Shown: positions 1-5,742, counted from the stretch's first letter. The stretch: 6,164 nucleotides of DNA from Desulfobacterales bacterium (GCA_030066455.1 JASJBQ010000285.1:1-6164), one strand, 5' to 3'. Notes: a model not told the origin generated them from the letters alone. Made by a program: numbers and translations.

Positions 1-245
1 AGTTCAACACGGATCTGCTGGAGCTGATCGAACTGGGCAACCTGCTGGATCTCTCCCTGATCACCGCCGCCTCGGCGGCCAACCGCACGGAGAGCCGCGG
101 CGCCCACAGCCGCGAAGACTTTCCCGAGCGCGACGACGACCAGTGGCTCAAGCACACCCTGGCCTATCTGGAGGGCGATGCGGTGCGCATCGACTACAAG
201 CCGGTGGACACCTCCATCTGGGAACCTAAACCGCGCACCTACTGA
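1..245 (+). CDS. sdhA: Succinate dehydrogenase/fumarate reductase flavoprotein subunit, C-terminal end (5' truncated)
   Basis: This is the last 80 residues of the FAD-carrying catalytic subunit of complex II, which oxidises succinate to fumarate (or runs in reverse) on the cytoplasmic side of the membrane. The reading frame begins at base 3 and the start of the gene lies outside the window. The C-terminal signature is clear: a helix rich in Leu (LLELIELGNLL), then AANRTESRGAHSRED at about residues 25-39 of the fragment, then FPERDDDQWLKHT, ending in EPKPRTY. The ESRGAH-R-DFPxRDD block and the terminal PKPRxY are typical of SdhA/FrdA C-terminal domains. SdhB follows 17 bp downstream, which supports the call and an operon. 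Sequence alone does not settle whether the enzyme works as dehydrogenase or fumarate reductase. Confidence 0.93.
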   Translation, partial: FNTDLLELIELGNLLDLSLITAASAANRTESRGAHSREDFPERDDDQWLKHTLAYLEGDAVRIDYKPVDTSIWEPKPRTY

Positions 246-262
246 TTGCAAAGGAGTGATTC

Positions 263-985
263 ATGAAGATCAATCTCAAGATCCAACGCTTCGATCCGGA
301 GACCGACGCCGAGCCGCGTTTCCAGGAATATTCGGTGGAGATCGATCCCAACGCGCGCCTGCTGGATGCCCTGATGCAGGTCAAGCGCTTCCAGGACGGC
401 AGCCTGGGCTTCCGCAAAAGCTGCGCCCACGGGGTGTGCGGGTCGGATGCCATGCGCATCAACGGCAAGGACGGTCTGGCCTGCAAGACCCTGGTCAAGG
501 ACCTGGCCGCAGCCGACGGCGACACCATCACCGTGGAGCCCCTGCGCTACCTCCCGGTCCAGCGGGACCTGATCGTGGACCAGAGCGACTTCTTCCGCAA
601 ATATCGCCTGATCAAGCCCTACCTGATCAACGACGATCCGGTGGCGGCCGGGGAGCGCATCCAGTCCCAGGAGGAGCGCATGGTGTTCGACGATACCACC
701 AACTGCATCCTGTGTGCCTCGTGCTATTCGGCCTGCCCGGTGCTGGGGGAAAACACGGCCTTTCTGGGCCCGGCCGCCATCAGCCAGGCCTATCGCTTCC
801 TGGCTGACACCCGCGACCAGGGGTTTGCCGCAAGGCAGCCGGCCCTGGACGACCCCAACGGTGTCTGGCCCTGCCAGAACCATTTCAAATGCACGAAGGC
901 CTGTCCGCGCTCGATCCTGATCACCAAACGCATCAACCAGATCAAACGGATGCTCGACAAGGCGCGTGAAGCCGAAACCGAGTGA
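263..985 (+). CDS. sdhB: Succinate dehydrogenase/fumarate reductase iron-sulfur subunit
   Basis: This 240-residue protein carries electrons from the SdhA flavin through three Fe-S clusters to the quinone site at the membrane anchor. The N-terminal plant-type ferredoxin domain has [2Fe-2S] ligands Cys54, Cys59 and Cys74. The usual fourth ligand position is Asp62 (CGSD), as in E. coli SdhB. The C-terminal domain has Cys148, Cys151 and Cys154 with Cys214 for [4Fe-4S], and Cys158, Cys204 and Cys210 for [3Fe-4S]. Length and spacing match the family closely. The start is fixed by AAGGAG at 250-255, seven bases before the ATG. After Cys158-Pro159 the sequence reads VLGENTAFLGPAA, so the Trp pair of the E. 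coli SdhB quinone site is absent; FrdB proteins also lack it. No anchor gene follows, so sdhC or its equivalent is expected upstream of sdhA. No convincing terminator is visible after the stop. Confidence 0.96.
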   Translation: MKINLKIQRFDPETDAEPRFQEYSVEIDPNARLLDALMQVKRFQDGSLGFRKSCAHGVCGSDAMRINGKDGLACKTLVKDLAAADGDTITVEPLRYLPVQRDLIVDQSDFFRKYRLIKPYLINDDPVAAGERIQSQEERMVFDDTTNCILCASCYSACPVLGENTAFLGPAAISQAYRFLADTRDQGFAARQPALDDPNGVWPCQNHFKCTKACPRSILITKRINQIKRMLDKAREAETE

Positions 986-1081
986 GGCGCCGCCCGCAGA
1001 GCGGAAGAACTCGGCCAGCCTTCGGAGAGACGATTAAAAACGTTTTCAGAACGCGGATATCGGACTTCCTACGAGACCGTC

Positions 1082-1103
1082 TTTTCTTTTCCAGGAAAGA
1101 AAA
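1082..1103. repeat. AT-rich imperfect inverted repeat
   Basis: The arms TTTTCTTTTCC and GGAAAGAAAA are complementary apart from one extra T, with a single A between them. Such a short spacer forces some central bases to stay unpaired if it folds. It could be an operator-like dyad or the weak remains of a terminator. There is no GC-rich stem, so an intrinsic terminator is unlikely. Confidence 0.3.
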
Positions 1104-1150
1104 TGAACACGCCGAACAACAAAATCACACCCCGGATCGGCCGAACGCTT

Positions 1151-1181
1151 CTAAGTCCGCCATCAGCGGTGAAGAGCTTAG
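1151..1181. repeat. Compound hairpin in the sdhB/permease gap
   Basis: Outer arms CTAAG (1151-1155) and CTTAG (1177-1181) enclose inner arms CCGC (1157-1160) and GCGG (1166-1169) around a CCATC-type loop. It lies between two convergent stop codons, where a terminator would be useful. There is no adjoining T-run on either strand, so it is at best a weak or Rho-assisted terminator and may be chance. Confidence 0.25.
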
Positions 1182-1302
1182 ATCAAAACCAATCGGAAGC
1201 CACTCATCGCGAAGCGACAGGGATGTCGCATGAGGTGAGCCAGAGGGAAGACGAGGCCCGGGCCGGACAACTCCGCCGGGCCATTCGGACCGGCGCGGCG
1301 GT

Positions 1303-2649
1303 TCAGGCTTCCGGCAGCAGGCTGCTCAAGACCGCGCCCGCCAGCCCTAAGAACATCAGGATGGCGATCAGCCAGGGCAGCCCGAACACCTCGGCCACAA
1401 TGCCCAGCGCGCCGAAGGCGAGGGCCACCAGACCGATGGCCGAATTGGCGAAGGCCACGAAGGTGGCGCGCCGGTCCGGGTCGGCCCTATCGATCAGGTA
1501 GGTCTTGCGCCCCAGCAGCACCCCCGCCTCCGCAAACCCCAGCAGCACGAAGATCGCGGCCGCCAGATAGGGGCTGCGCCAGGCGGGCGGCAGAAACCCG
1601 ATGGCCAGCGCGCCCGCGCCGGTCAGCACGGCCATGATCCCGCTCAGCACCAGGACCTTGCGGCTGGACAGATCGGCGAAGCGCCCCCACAAAGGGCTGC
1701 TCAGGGCGGCCGCCAGGCCGGCGGCAATCACGATGAGCCCCAGGGCGCCGGACTGGCCGGGCAGCAGATCCTTGACGTAGAGCACGTAAAAAGGGGCGGC
1801 CAGTTCGACCGACAGGAGCACGGCCCGCACCGCCATGAAGCGGCGGAACCAGGACGCTTCCCGCAGAAGCCCCCAACCGGCCGCCGCCTCGCGCAGGGCG
1901 TTGCGGCCGCCGGCCACCGCGCCCGGCGATTCAGTCATGCCGGCAAAAGCCAGACCGGCGATCAGCCAGAGCAGAGCACCGCCAAAGAGCAGCACCAGGG
2001 CCGGACGCAGGGCCGCCGCATCGCCAAAGAAAGCCTTGATCGCCAGGCCCGCGGCGATGGTCAGCAGCCCGCCGATCATCCCGCGGGCGGCAAGCATTTT
2101 ACCCCGCCGGCCCTTGGGAATGGTTTTGCCGGTCACATCCTGGAAGGCCACCGAGCCCACCCCGCGGGAAACGCTGAACACCAGCAGACAGAGAGCGATC
2201 ACAGCCCCCGCGGCCCCGGGAGAGAGCATCAGCGCCGCCGCGATCATCGCCAGCAGCATGAGCACCTGAACCATGGCCGCGACGACCCAAAGCCATTTGC
2301 GCACCGGATAGCGGCGAATGTGGCCGGCCACGGCCAGCTGGGGCAGCAGGGTTCCGGTCTGGCGCAGGGGCAGCAATAGACCCACGAAAAGGGCCGGCGC
2401 CCCCAGGGCGCCTAGCAGCCAGGGCAGAACGAGCTTGGCGCTGGCCACCTGTTCGGCCAGCTTTGAAGCTGCGCCGTTCAAGACATTGAGGACGTAGTTG
2501 CGCGGCAGGTCGGTGCATTCGGCCGGGGGGATGTCCGTGCAGGCGCGCTCGGTGGCATCGTCTCCGCTCAAAAGGGTGTAGATGCGCTCGATCCGGCCAG
2601 GGCGGGATTCTCGCTCGTCCGAAGGCGGTCTTTCCTGGATAGTGGTCAT
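1303..2649 (-). CDS. Major facilitator superfamily permease (substrate unknown)
   Basis: This 448-residue integral membrane protein has about 12 hydrophobic helices, for example near residues 73-94, 118-141, 146-162, 188-206, 216-237, 271-292, 301-318, 331-353, 361-380, 400-420 and 424-444. A soluble N-terminus of roughly 50 residues rich in charge and Pro precedes them. The segment NYVLNVLNGAASKLAEQVAS, followed by LPWLLGALGAPALFVGLLLPLRQTG and HIRRYPVRKW, resembles a group of MFS permeases of unassigned substrate that I recognise from proteobacteria. A loop with WGRFADLSSRK (321-331) is the MFS motif-A-like turn of the second half. The ATG at 2649 has AGGA (complement of 2657-2660) seven bases upstream, which supports the start. 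The gene is transcribed alone, convergent with sdhB and divergent from the DUF3141 gene. Its cargo cannot be read from the sequence or the neighbours. No clear promoter was assigned. Confidence 0.9.
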   Translation of the reverse strand: MTTIQERPPSDERESRPGRIERIYTLLSGDDATERACTDIPPAECTDLPRNYVLNVLNGAASKLAEQVASAKLVLPWLLGALGAPALFVGLLLPLRQTGTLLPQLAVAGHIRRYPVRKWLWVVAAMVQVLMLLAMIAAALMLSPGAAGAVIALCLLVFSVSRGVGSVAFQDVTGKTIPKGRRGKMLAARGMIGGLLTIAAGLAIKAFFGDAAALRPALVLLFGGALLWLIAGLAFAGMTESPGAVAGGRNALREAAAGWGLLREASWFRRFMAVRAVLLSVELAAPFYVLYVKDLLPGQSGALGLIVIAAGLAAALSSPLWGRFADLSSRKVLVLSGIMAVLTGAGALAIGFLPPAWRSPYLAAAIFVLLGFAEAGVLLGRKTYLIDRADPDRRATFVAFANSAIGLVALAFGALGIVAEVFGLPWLIAILMFLGLAGAVLSSLLPEA

Positions 2650-2680
2650 CGGGCAATCCTGTCTGGCGAACGGCCTGGGC

Positions 2681-2744
2681 CGACCGGGCGGTCGCGGCCG
2701 GATTTTGTCTGTCGCCGCAAGCGTAACAGATCCGACCCCGGTCG
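2681..2744. promoter_or_regulatory. Two CGACC/GGTCG dyads upstream of the permease gene (possible operators)
   Basis: CGACC-GGGC-GGTCG lies at 2681-2694 and CGACC-CC-GGTCG at 2733-2744. Both share the same five-base arms, with spacers of 4 and 2, and their centres are about 51 bp apart. They fall in the permease leader, between its start codon and the centre of the divergent region. A repressor controlling the transporter could bind here. The GC-rich background makes short GC dyads fairly common, and the unequal spacers argue against a single regulator. Confidence 0.22.
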
Positions 2745-2799
2745 AAAAGCCTTTAGCCCCCGGTGCGGCCGGCTTCAGACGAATCGATGGCAGGCAGGA

Positions 2800-2827
2800 T
2801 TGTCAGATCGTAAAAAGGTTTTATTAT
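2800..2827 (+). promoter_or_regulatory. Candidate sigma70 promoter for the DUF3141 gene
   Basis: TTGTCA at 2800-2805 (5 of 6 to the -35 consensus) and TATTAT at 2822-2827 (5 of 6 to the -10 consensus) are separated by 16 bases. The region is locally AT-rich within GC-rich DNA. Transcription would begin near 2834, giving a leader of about 85 bases before the ATG at 2919. A second, weaker -10-like TATAAA lies at 2860-2865. Confidence 0.45.
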
Positions 2828-2918
2828 CGGCCTCACATTTGCTAAACAGCCAGGGGCGTTATAAACAAAGCGTATCATCAGATTGGCCAATGCCGCCACC
2901 GAAAGAAAGCGAGCATAT

Positions 2919-5114
2919 ATGCAAACCAGCGATTATTCAATGTGGACGACAGACTGGGAAGCCTACTGGTCCGACGCGGCCCAGCGCGCTGTCCTGTTCA
3001 CCGATATTCTTTGCCAGCGCGGCAATGTCTACCTGGAACACCTGCACCAAGGCCAGCCCCCCGTGCTGGTCTTCGACTACGAAACCATCCTGGAGGGCCG
3101 TGAACTGGAGCCCCCGGTCAATTTCGCCCTGGTGCGCATCATCGACCGGCGGCGCGAAGGAAAGGACCGGCGAAGCACAGAGAGGCCCGTGCCCGAGGGC
3201 GCGGCCGACGACCGACGGCACCAGACGTCGATTGCCACCGAGGCCCCGCAGGTGACGCGGCGGCCGATTGTCATCTTCGATCCGCGCGCCGGCCACGGAC
3301 CGGGCATTGGCGGCTCCAAGACGGATTCCCAGATTGGCATGGCCCTGGATGCCGGCCACCCGGTCTATTTCCTGATCTTCTTCACCCAACCCGCACCCGA
3401 GCAGACCCTGGCCGATGTGCGCAACGCGCAGATCAAATTCATCGAAAACGTCCGCAAGCGCCACCCCGATGCCCCGCGCCCGGCCATCATCGGCAACTGC
3501 CAGGGGGGCTGGGCCGCCGCGCTGGTAGGGGCCGAAAGACCCGACCTGGTGGGGCCGATGGTGTTCAACGGTTCACCGCTCTCCTACTGGGGGGGCGTCG
3601 AAGGCGTCAATCCCATGCGCTATCTGGGCGGACTGATCGGCGGCGTGTGGATCAATTCCTTCCTGAGCGACCTGGGCCACGGCTATTTCGACGGGGCCAA
3701 CCTGGTGGCCAATTTCGAGAACCTCAACCCGGCCAACACCCTCTGGACCAAGCTCTATCACGTCTACGCCAATGTCGACACGGAGGCCCAGCGCTTCCTG
3801 GATTTCGAGAAGTGGTGGGGGGGCTTTTTTCTGCTCACCGACCGCGAAATCCACCAGATCGTGGAAGGCCTGTTCGTGGGCAACAAGCTCGAGCGGGGCG
3901 AATTCGAACTCGAGGCCGGCCGACGGGTCGACCTCAAGAACAACGACAACCCGGTGGTGGTCTTCGCCTCGATGGGCGACAATATCACCCCGCCCCAGCA
4001 GGCCTTCAACTGGATCGTCAAAGCCTACGGTACGGTGGAGGAAATCAAGCGCCGCGGCCAGGTGATCGTTTTTATCGGCCATTCGAAGATCGGCCATCTG
4101 GGCATCTTCGTCTCCGCCAAGATCGCCCGCAAAGAGCACAGGGAAATCATCGCCAGCTTCGATATGCTCAACTACCTGCCCCCCGGACTCTACGAGATGC
4201 AGATCGAGGAGGAACCCGACGCGCCCGGCGAATATGCCGTGCGCTATGTCGAAAAGCACGTGGACGACATCCTGGCGCTGGACGACGGGCTGGAGGACGA
4301 GAGGGCCTTCCTGGCCGTGCGTCAGCTTTCCGAGGTGACCGATCTCCTCTACCGCAGCCTTGTCTCGCCCTGGGTCCGCCTGGCCGTACCCGCGGATGCG
4401 GCCGAAATCCTGCGCCAGCTCCACCCCCTGCGCGTCCAGCGCTACCTGTTCTCCGATCTGAACCCCTGGATGATCCCCGTCAAGGTCTGGGCCGAGGCCA
4501 TCCGCGGCAATGGACGCCGCCGCCCCGCCCCCGAAGACAATGTCTATCGCGTCTGGGAAAAACGCGCGGGCGACACGATCGTGGACGGGCTCAATCTCTA
4601 CCGCGATGTCCGCGACGCGACCTGCGAGCTGATGTTTCAGACGATCTACGAAAGCCCCTGGATGAAGATGCTATCGGATTTCGTGGGCGGCACGGCCCCG
4701 CACGACGATGCGGAACTCGAAACCATGCGCCGGCGCGATGCCGAACGCTGGCGACGCAGCATGACTGAGGGCGATTTCGAGGATGCCATGGTGCGGATCT
4801 TTCTGGCCATCGGCTTTGCCGATCAGGTGGTGCGGCGCAAGGGCTACCAGACCATCGGCCGGCTGTTCGCCGGCAATCCCCGGATGAAGGACCTGGCACC
4901 TGAAGACATGCAGCAGATCGTGCGCGAACAGTCCCGGATCGTGCAGACCGACCTGGACCAGGCCATCGCCACCCTGCCGCAGCTGCTGAACAGCAAGGGG
5001 GACCGCCGGGATGCCCTGGCCATGATCGCCACGGCCGAGGCCACCATCGGCCGCCCACTGGCCGCTCAGGAACAGGCCGTGCTCGAACGCATCAAAGCCA
5101 CCCTGGAAGCATGA
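2919..5114 (+). CDS. DUF3141 family protein, PHA-synthase-like alpha/beta hydrolase
   Basis: The 731-residue product belongs to the DUF3141 family, often labelled 3-hydroxyalkanoate synthetase-like; its biochemical role is not established. From the ATG at 2919: an N-terminal helical stretch (about 16-41, YWSDAAQRAVLF...GNVYLEH), a polar linker (about 74-115), and IVIFDPRAGHGPGIGG (about 117-132), the family's entry to the alpha/beta fold. The nucleophile box GNCQGGW is at 192-198, putting Cys194 where PHA synthases also have Cys. Likely triad partners are Asp354 in SMGDNITPPQQ and His393 in SKIGHLGIF. Family blocks NGSPLSYW, ENLNPANTLWTK, HPLRVQRYLFSDLNPWM and a helical C-terminus (about 608-731) follow. 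No signal peptide or membrane helix is evident, so it is probably cytoplasmic. A TTG at 2883 would add 12 residues but has no Shine-Dalgarno. The ATG at 2919 has only a weak purine run (GAAAGAAAGCGAG), so the start is uncertain; ATG 2940 is another option. No phaC, pta or ack neighbour is in view. Confidence 0.92.
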   Translation: MQTSDYSMWTTDWEAYWSDAAQRAVLFTDILCQRGNVYLEHLHQGQPPVLVFDYETILEGRELEPPVNFALVRIIDRRREGKDRRSTERPVPEGAADDRRHQTSIATEAPQVTRRPIVIFDPRAGHGPGIGGSKTDSQIGMALDAGHPVYFLIFFTQPAPEQTLADVRNAQIKFIENVRKRHPDAPRPAIIGNCQGGWAAALVGAERPDLVGPMVFNGSPLSYWGGVEGVNPMRYLGGLIGGVWINSFLSDLGHGYFDGANLVANFENLNPANTLWTKLYHVYANVDTEAQRFLDFEKWWGGFFLLTDREIHQIVEGLFVGNKLERGEFELEAGRRVDLKNNDNPVVVFASMGDNITPPQQAFNWIVKAYGTVEEIKRRGQVIVFIGHSKIGHLGIFVSAKIARKEHREIIASFDMLNYLPPGLYEMQIEEEPDAPGEYAVRYVEKHVDDILALDDGLEDERAFLAVRQLSEVTDLLYRSLVSPWVRLAVPADAAEILRQLHPLRVQRYLFSDLNPWMIPVKVWAEAIRGNGRRRPAPEDNVYRVWEKRAGDTIVDGLNLYRDVRDATCELMFQTIYESPWMKMLSDFVGGTAPHDDAELETMRRRDAERWRRSMTEGDFEDAMVRIFLAIGFADQVVRRKGYQTIGRLFAGNPRMKDLAPEDMQQIVREQSRIVQTDLDQAIATLPQLLNSKGDRRDALAMIATAEATIGRPLAAQEQAVLERIKATLEA

Positions 5115-5256
5115 ACGACCGGCCGCCGGGGCCTGCATTCGAGGCGCCGCCGCCCGTGCCGTCCCCCCACCCGCGTATGCGGCCGGATGACGACCAGTCA
5201 CACCCGGTGTGGACGGCCGCGAGGCCTTCTCTGCCGCCAATCGTTCCCCACGTCGA

Positions 5257-5454
5257 TCACTCGGAGCGGCGCCCGTAGTGATGGGCCAAATGCTCCCAGT
5301 CCTCCGCCCCCAGCTCGACCAAGCGCTCCAGGCGGCCGTCGCCCGGGGGCCGAAAGACCACCGCCTGGTCGGAATGGGTGGGCTGCGCGCCGGCGGGCAA
5401 GCCGACGGCGAGGACGACCCACCCCAGCAACGGCATGTATCGCCACGTCGCCAT
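5257..5454 (-). CDS. Possible small secreted or lipid-anchorless exported protein (hypothetical)
   Basis: This 65-residue ORF starts MATWRYMPLLGWVVLAVGLPAG and has the three parts of a Sec signal peptide: a short basic n-region (Arg5), a hydrophobic core (about residues 7-20) and an AGA-Q cleavage-like site near 22-25. The remaining mature part of about 40 residues is charged (LERLVELGAEDWEHLAHHYG). Third codon positions are nearly all G or C, as in the neighbouring genes. Against it: no Shine-Dalgarno sits at a normal distance from the ATG at 5454 (GGAGAGG is about 19 bases away), the frame extends upstream to a TTG at 5526, and GC-rich DNA gives many shadow frames. I recognise no family. 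It would be convergent with the DUF3141 gene. Confidence 0.33.
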   Translation of the reverse strand: MATWRYMPLLGWVVLAVGLPAGAQPTHSDQAVVFRPPGDGRLERLVELGAEDWEHLAHHYGRRSE

Positions 5455-5543
5455 GCACAATAGGCTAAAGCGCCCTCTCCGGGTTGTCGAGACCGCGTGC
5501 GGTCGGTTCCCGCCGCCTCGCGCCAAAGCGCATCAGCCCTTTT

Positions 5544-5556
5544 GAAAACCGTTTTC
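5544..5556. repeat. Perfect 6-bp-arm inverted repeat GAAAAC-C-GTTTTC
   Basis: The two six-base arms are exact reverse complements around one C. The short spacer suits a protein-binding dyad better than a hairpin. A similar core, AAAACGTTTT followed by C, occurs at 1037-1046 in the other large gene-free stretch. It lies about 90 bp upstream of the possible minus-strand ORF and about 120 bp upstream of the promoter at 5664. Confidence 0.3.
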
Positions 5557-5638
5557 TACACCCGAGTCTTCCGGGATACAGCCAGCCCGCACGGCAGGTC
5601 TGCCGACCTTAGTAAAGGCGATCCCGGCCCCGTCATTT

Positions 5639-5655
5639 TTTAGAGCATATTCTCA
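5639..5655 (+). promoter_or_regulatory. Operator-like repeat, upstream copy
   Basis: The core reads GAGCATATTCTCA with TTTA before it. It has partial dyad symmetry, with GAG and CTC as outer arms, ATAT at the centre, and TTT matched by AAA further out at 5656-5658. It matches the copy at 5692-5708 at 15 of 17 positions. It ends eight bases before the -35 hexamer, a position where an activator or the distal half of a looping repressor could sit. Confidence 0.55.
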
Positions 5656-5663
5656 AAATCTTC

Positions 5664-5692
5664 TTGACAGACGGATGGGCGCCACCTATGGT
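5664..5692 (+). promoter_or_regulatory. Sigma70-type promoter of the MTH1175-like/MinD-like operon
   Basis: A perfect -35 TTGACA (5664-5669) is followed after exactly 17 bases by TATGGT (5687-5692), 4 of 6 to the -10 consensus. Transcription should start near 5699, leaving a leader of about 44 bases that ends in the Shine-Dalgarno at 5732-5737. Operator-like repeats flank the hexamers on both sides. The strong -35 with a weaker -10 is compatible with a regulated promoter. Confidence 0.6.
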
Positions 5693-5708
5693 TTTGAGCA
5701 TAATCTCA
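5692..5708 (+). promoter_or_regulatory. Operator-like repeat, downstream copy over the start of transcription
   Basis: The core reads GAGCATAATCTCA with TTTT before it. TGAG and CTCA form the outer arms of a partial dyad. It begins on the last base of the -10 hexamer and covers the expected transcription start, so protein bound here should block RNA polymerase. The offset from the upstream copy is 53 bp, close to five turns of B-DNA, placing both on the same face of the helix. Confidence 0.55.
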
Positions 5709-5742
5709 TATATTGATCGTGTTCATCCCATGGAGGGAAAAG

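Larger units (their letters stand above)
986..1302. other. Intergenic stretch between convergent sdhB and the permease gene; no supportable gene
   Basis: About 317 bases separate the stop codons of two convergent genes. I expected a bidirectional terminator but found no stem followed by a T-tract in either direction. The region holds an AAAACGTTTT palindrome (1037-1046), an AT-rich imperfect inverted repeat (1082-1103) and a compound hairpin (1151-1181). It is less GC-rich around 1030-1110 than its surroundings. An ATG at 1103 has an AGGA six bases upstream, but the frame it opens runs antisense into the permease and resembles nothing I know. This could be degenerate DNA. Confidence 0.6.
5115..5742. 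other. Long intergenic region between the DUF3141 gene and the cluster-protein operon
   Basis: About 630 bases hold no confidently identified gene. The left part (5115-5460) is very GC-rich and contains a possible minus-strand small secreted protein at 5257-5454. The middle (5540-5620) has short inverted repeats: GAAAAC-C-GTTTTC at 5544-5556, and overlapping hairpins at 5592-5618. The right end (5635-5742) turns AT-rich and carries the promoter and paired repeats described separately. No stem plus T-tract terminator was found for the DUF3141 gene; a T-run at 5636-5641 follows only a poor, wobble-paired stem. Confidence 0.6.

Noticed and set aside
239..883. 214-residue minus-strand open frame opposite sdhB
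   Set aside because: Antisense shadow of a gene with all cysteine ligands intact; open only because of strong codon bias.
2883..2918. TTG start extending the DUF3141 protein by twelve residues
   Set aside because: No ribosome binding site upstream, and the extra residues do not resemble the family N-terminus.
3573..4424. 283-residue minus-strand open frame opposite the DUF3141 gene
   Set aside because: Long but antisense to conserved family blocks; composition is that of a shadow frame (His, Val and Asp rich) and no family is recognised.
3647..4768. 373-residue plus-strand frame inside the DUF3141 gene
   Set aside because: An Arg/Pro/Gly-rich out-of-frame translation of the conserved gene.
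5111..5278. 55-residue plus-strand ORF starting ATGA over the DUF3141 stop codon
   Set aside because: The overlap and a GGAAG four bases upstream look like coupling, but the product is low-complexity and Pro/Arg-rich with no recognisable feature. It also collides with the better-looking minus-strand ORF at 5257-5454. Kept only as a weak possibility.
5209..5463. 84-residue plus-strand ORF
   Set aside because: Codon-aligned antisense of the minus-strand candidate with the signal-peptide-like start; its own product lacks any coherent feature.
5531..5533. ATG on the minus strand opening a 22-residue leader-like peptide that ends just before the ATG at 5454
   Set aside because: Short, Arg-rich, no Shine-Dalgarno and no attenuator-like codon run; most likely chance.
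5615..5641. Rightward terminator ending in the T-run at 5636-5641
   Set aside because: The only stem before it is about four pairs with a G-U wobble and a ten-base loop, too weak for an intrinsic terminator. It also lies about 500 bp past the nearest upstream plus-strand gene.
5713..5742. TTG start extending the MTH1175-like protein by ten residues
   Set aside because: No Shine-Dalgarno ahead of it, whereas ATG 5743 has GGAGGG at ideal spacing and matches the family's usual N-terminus.
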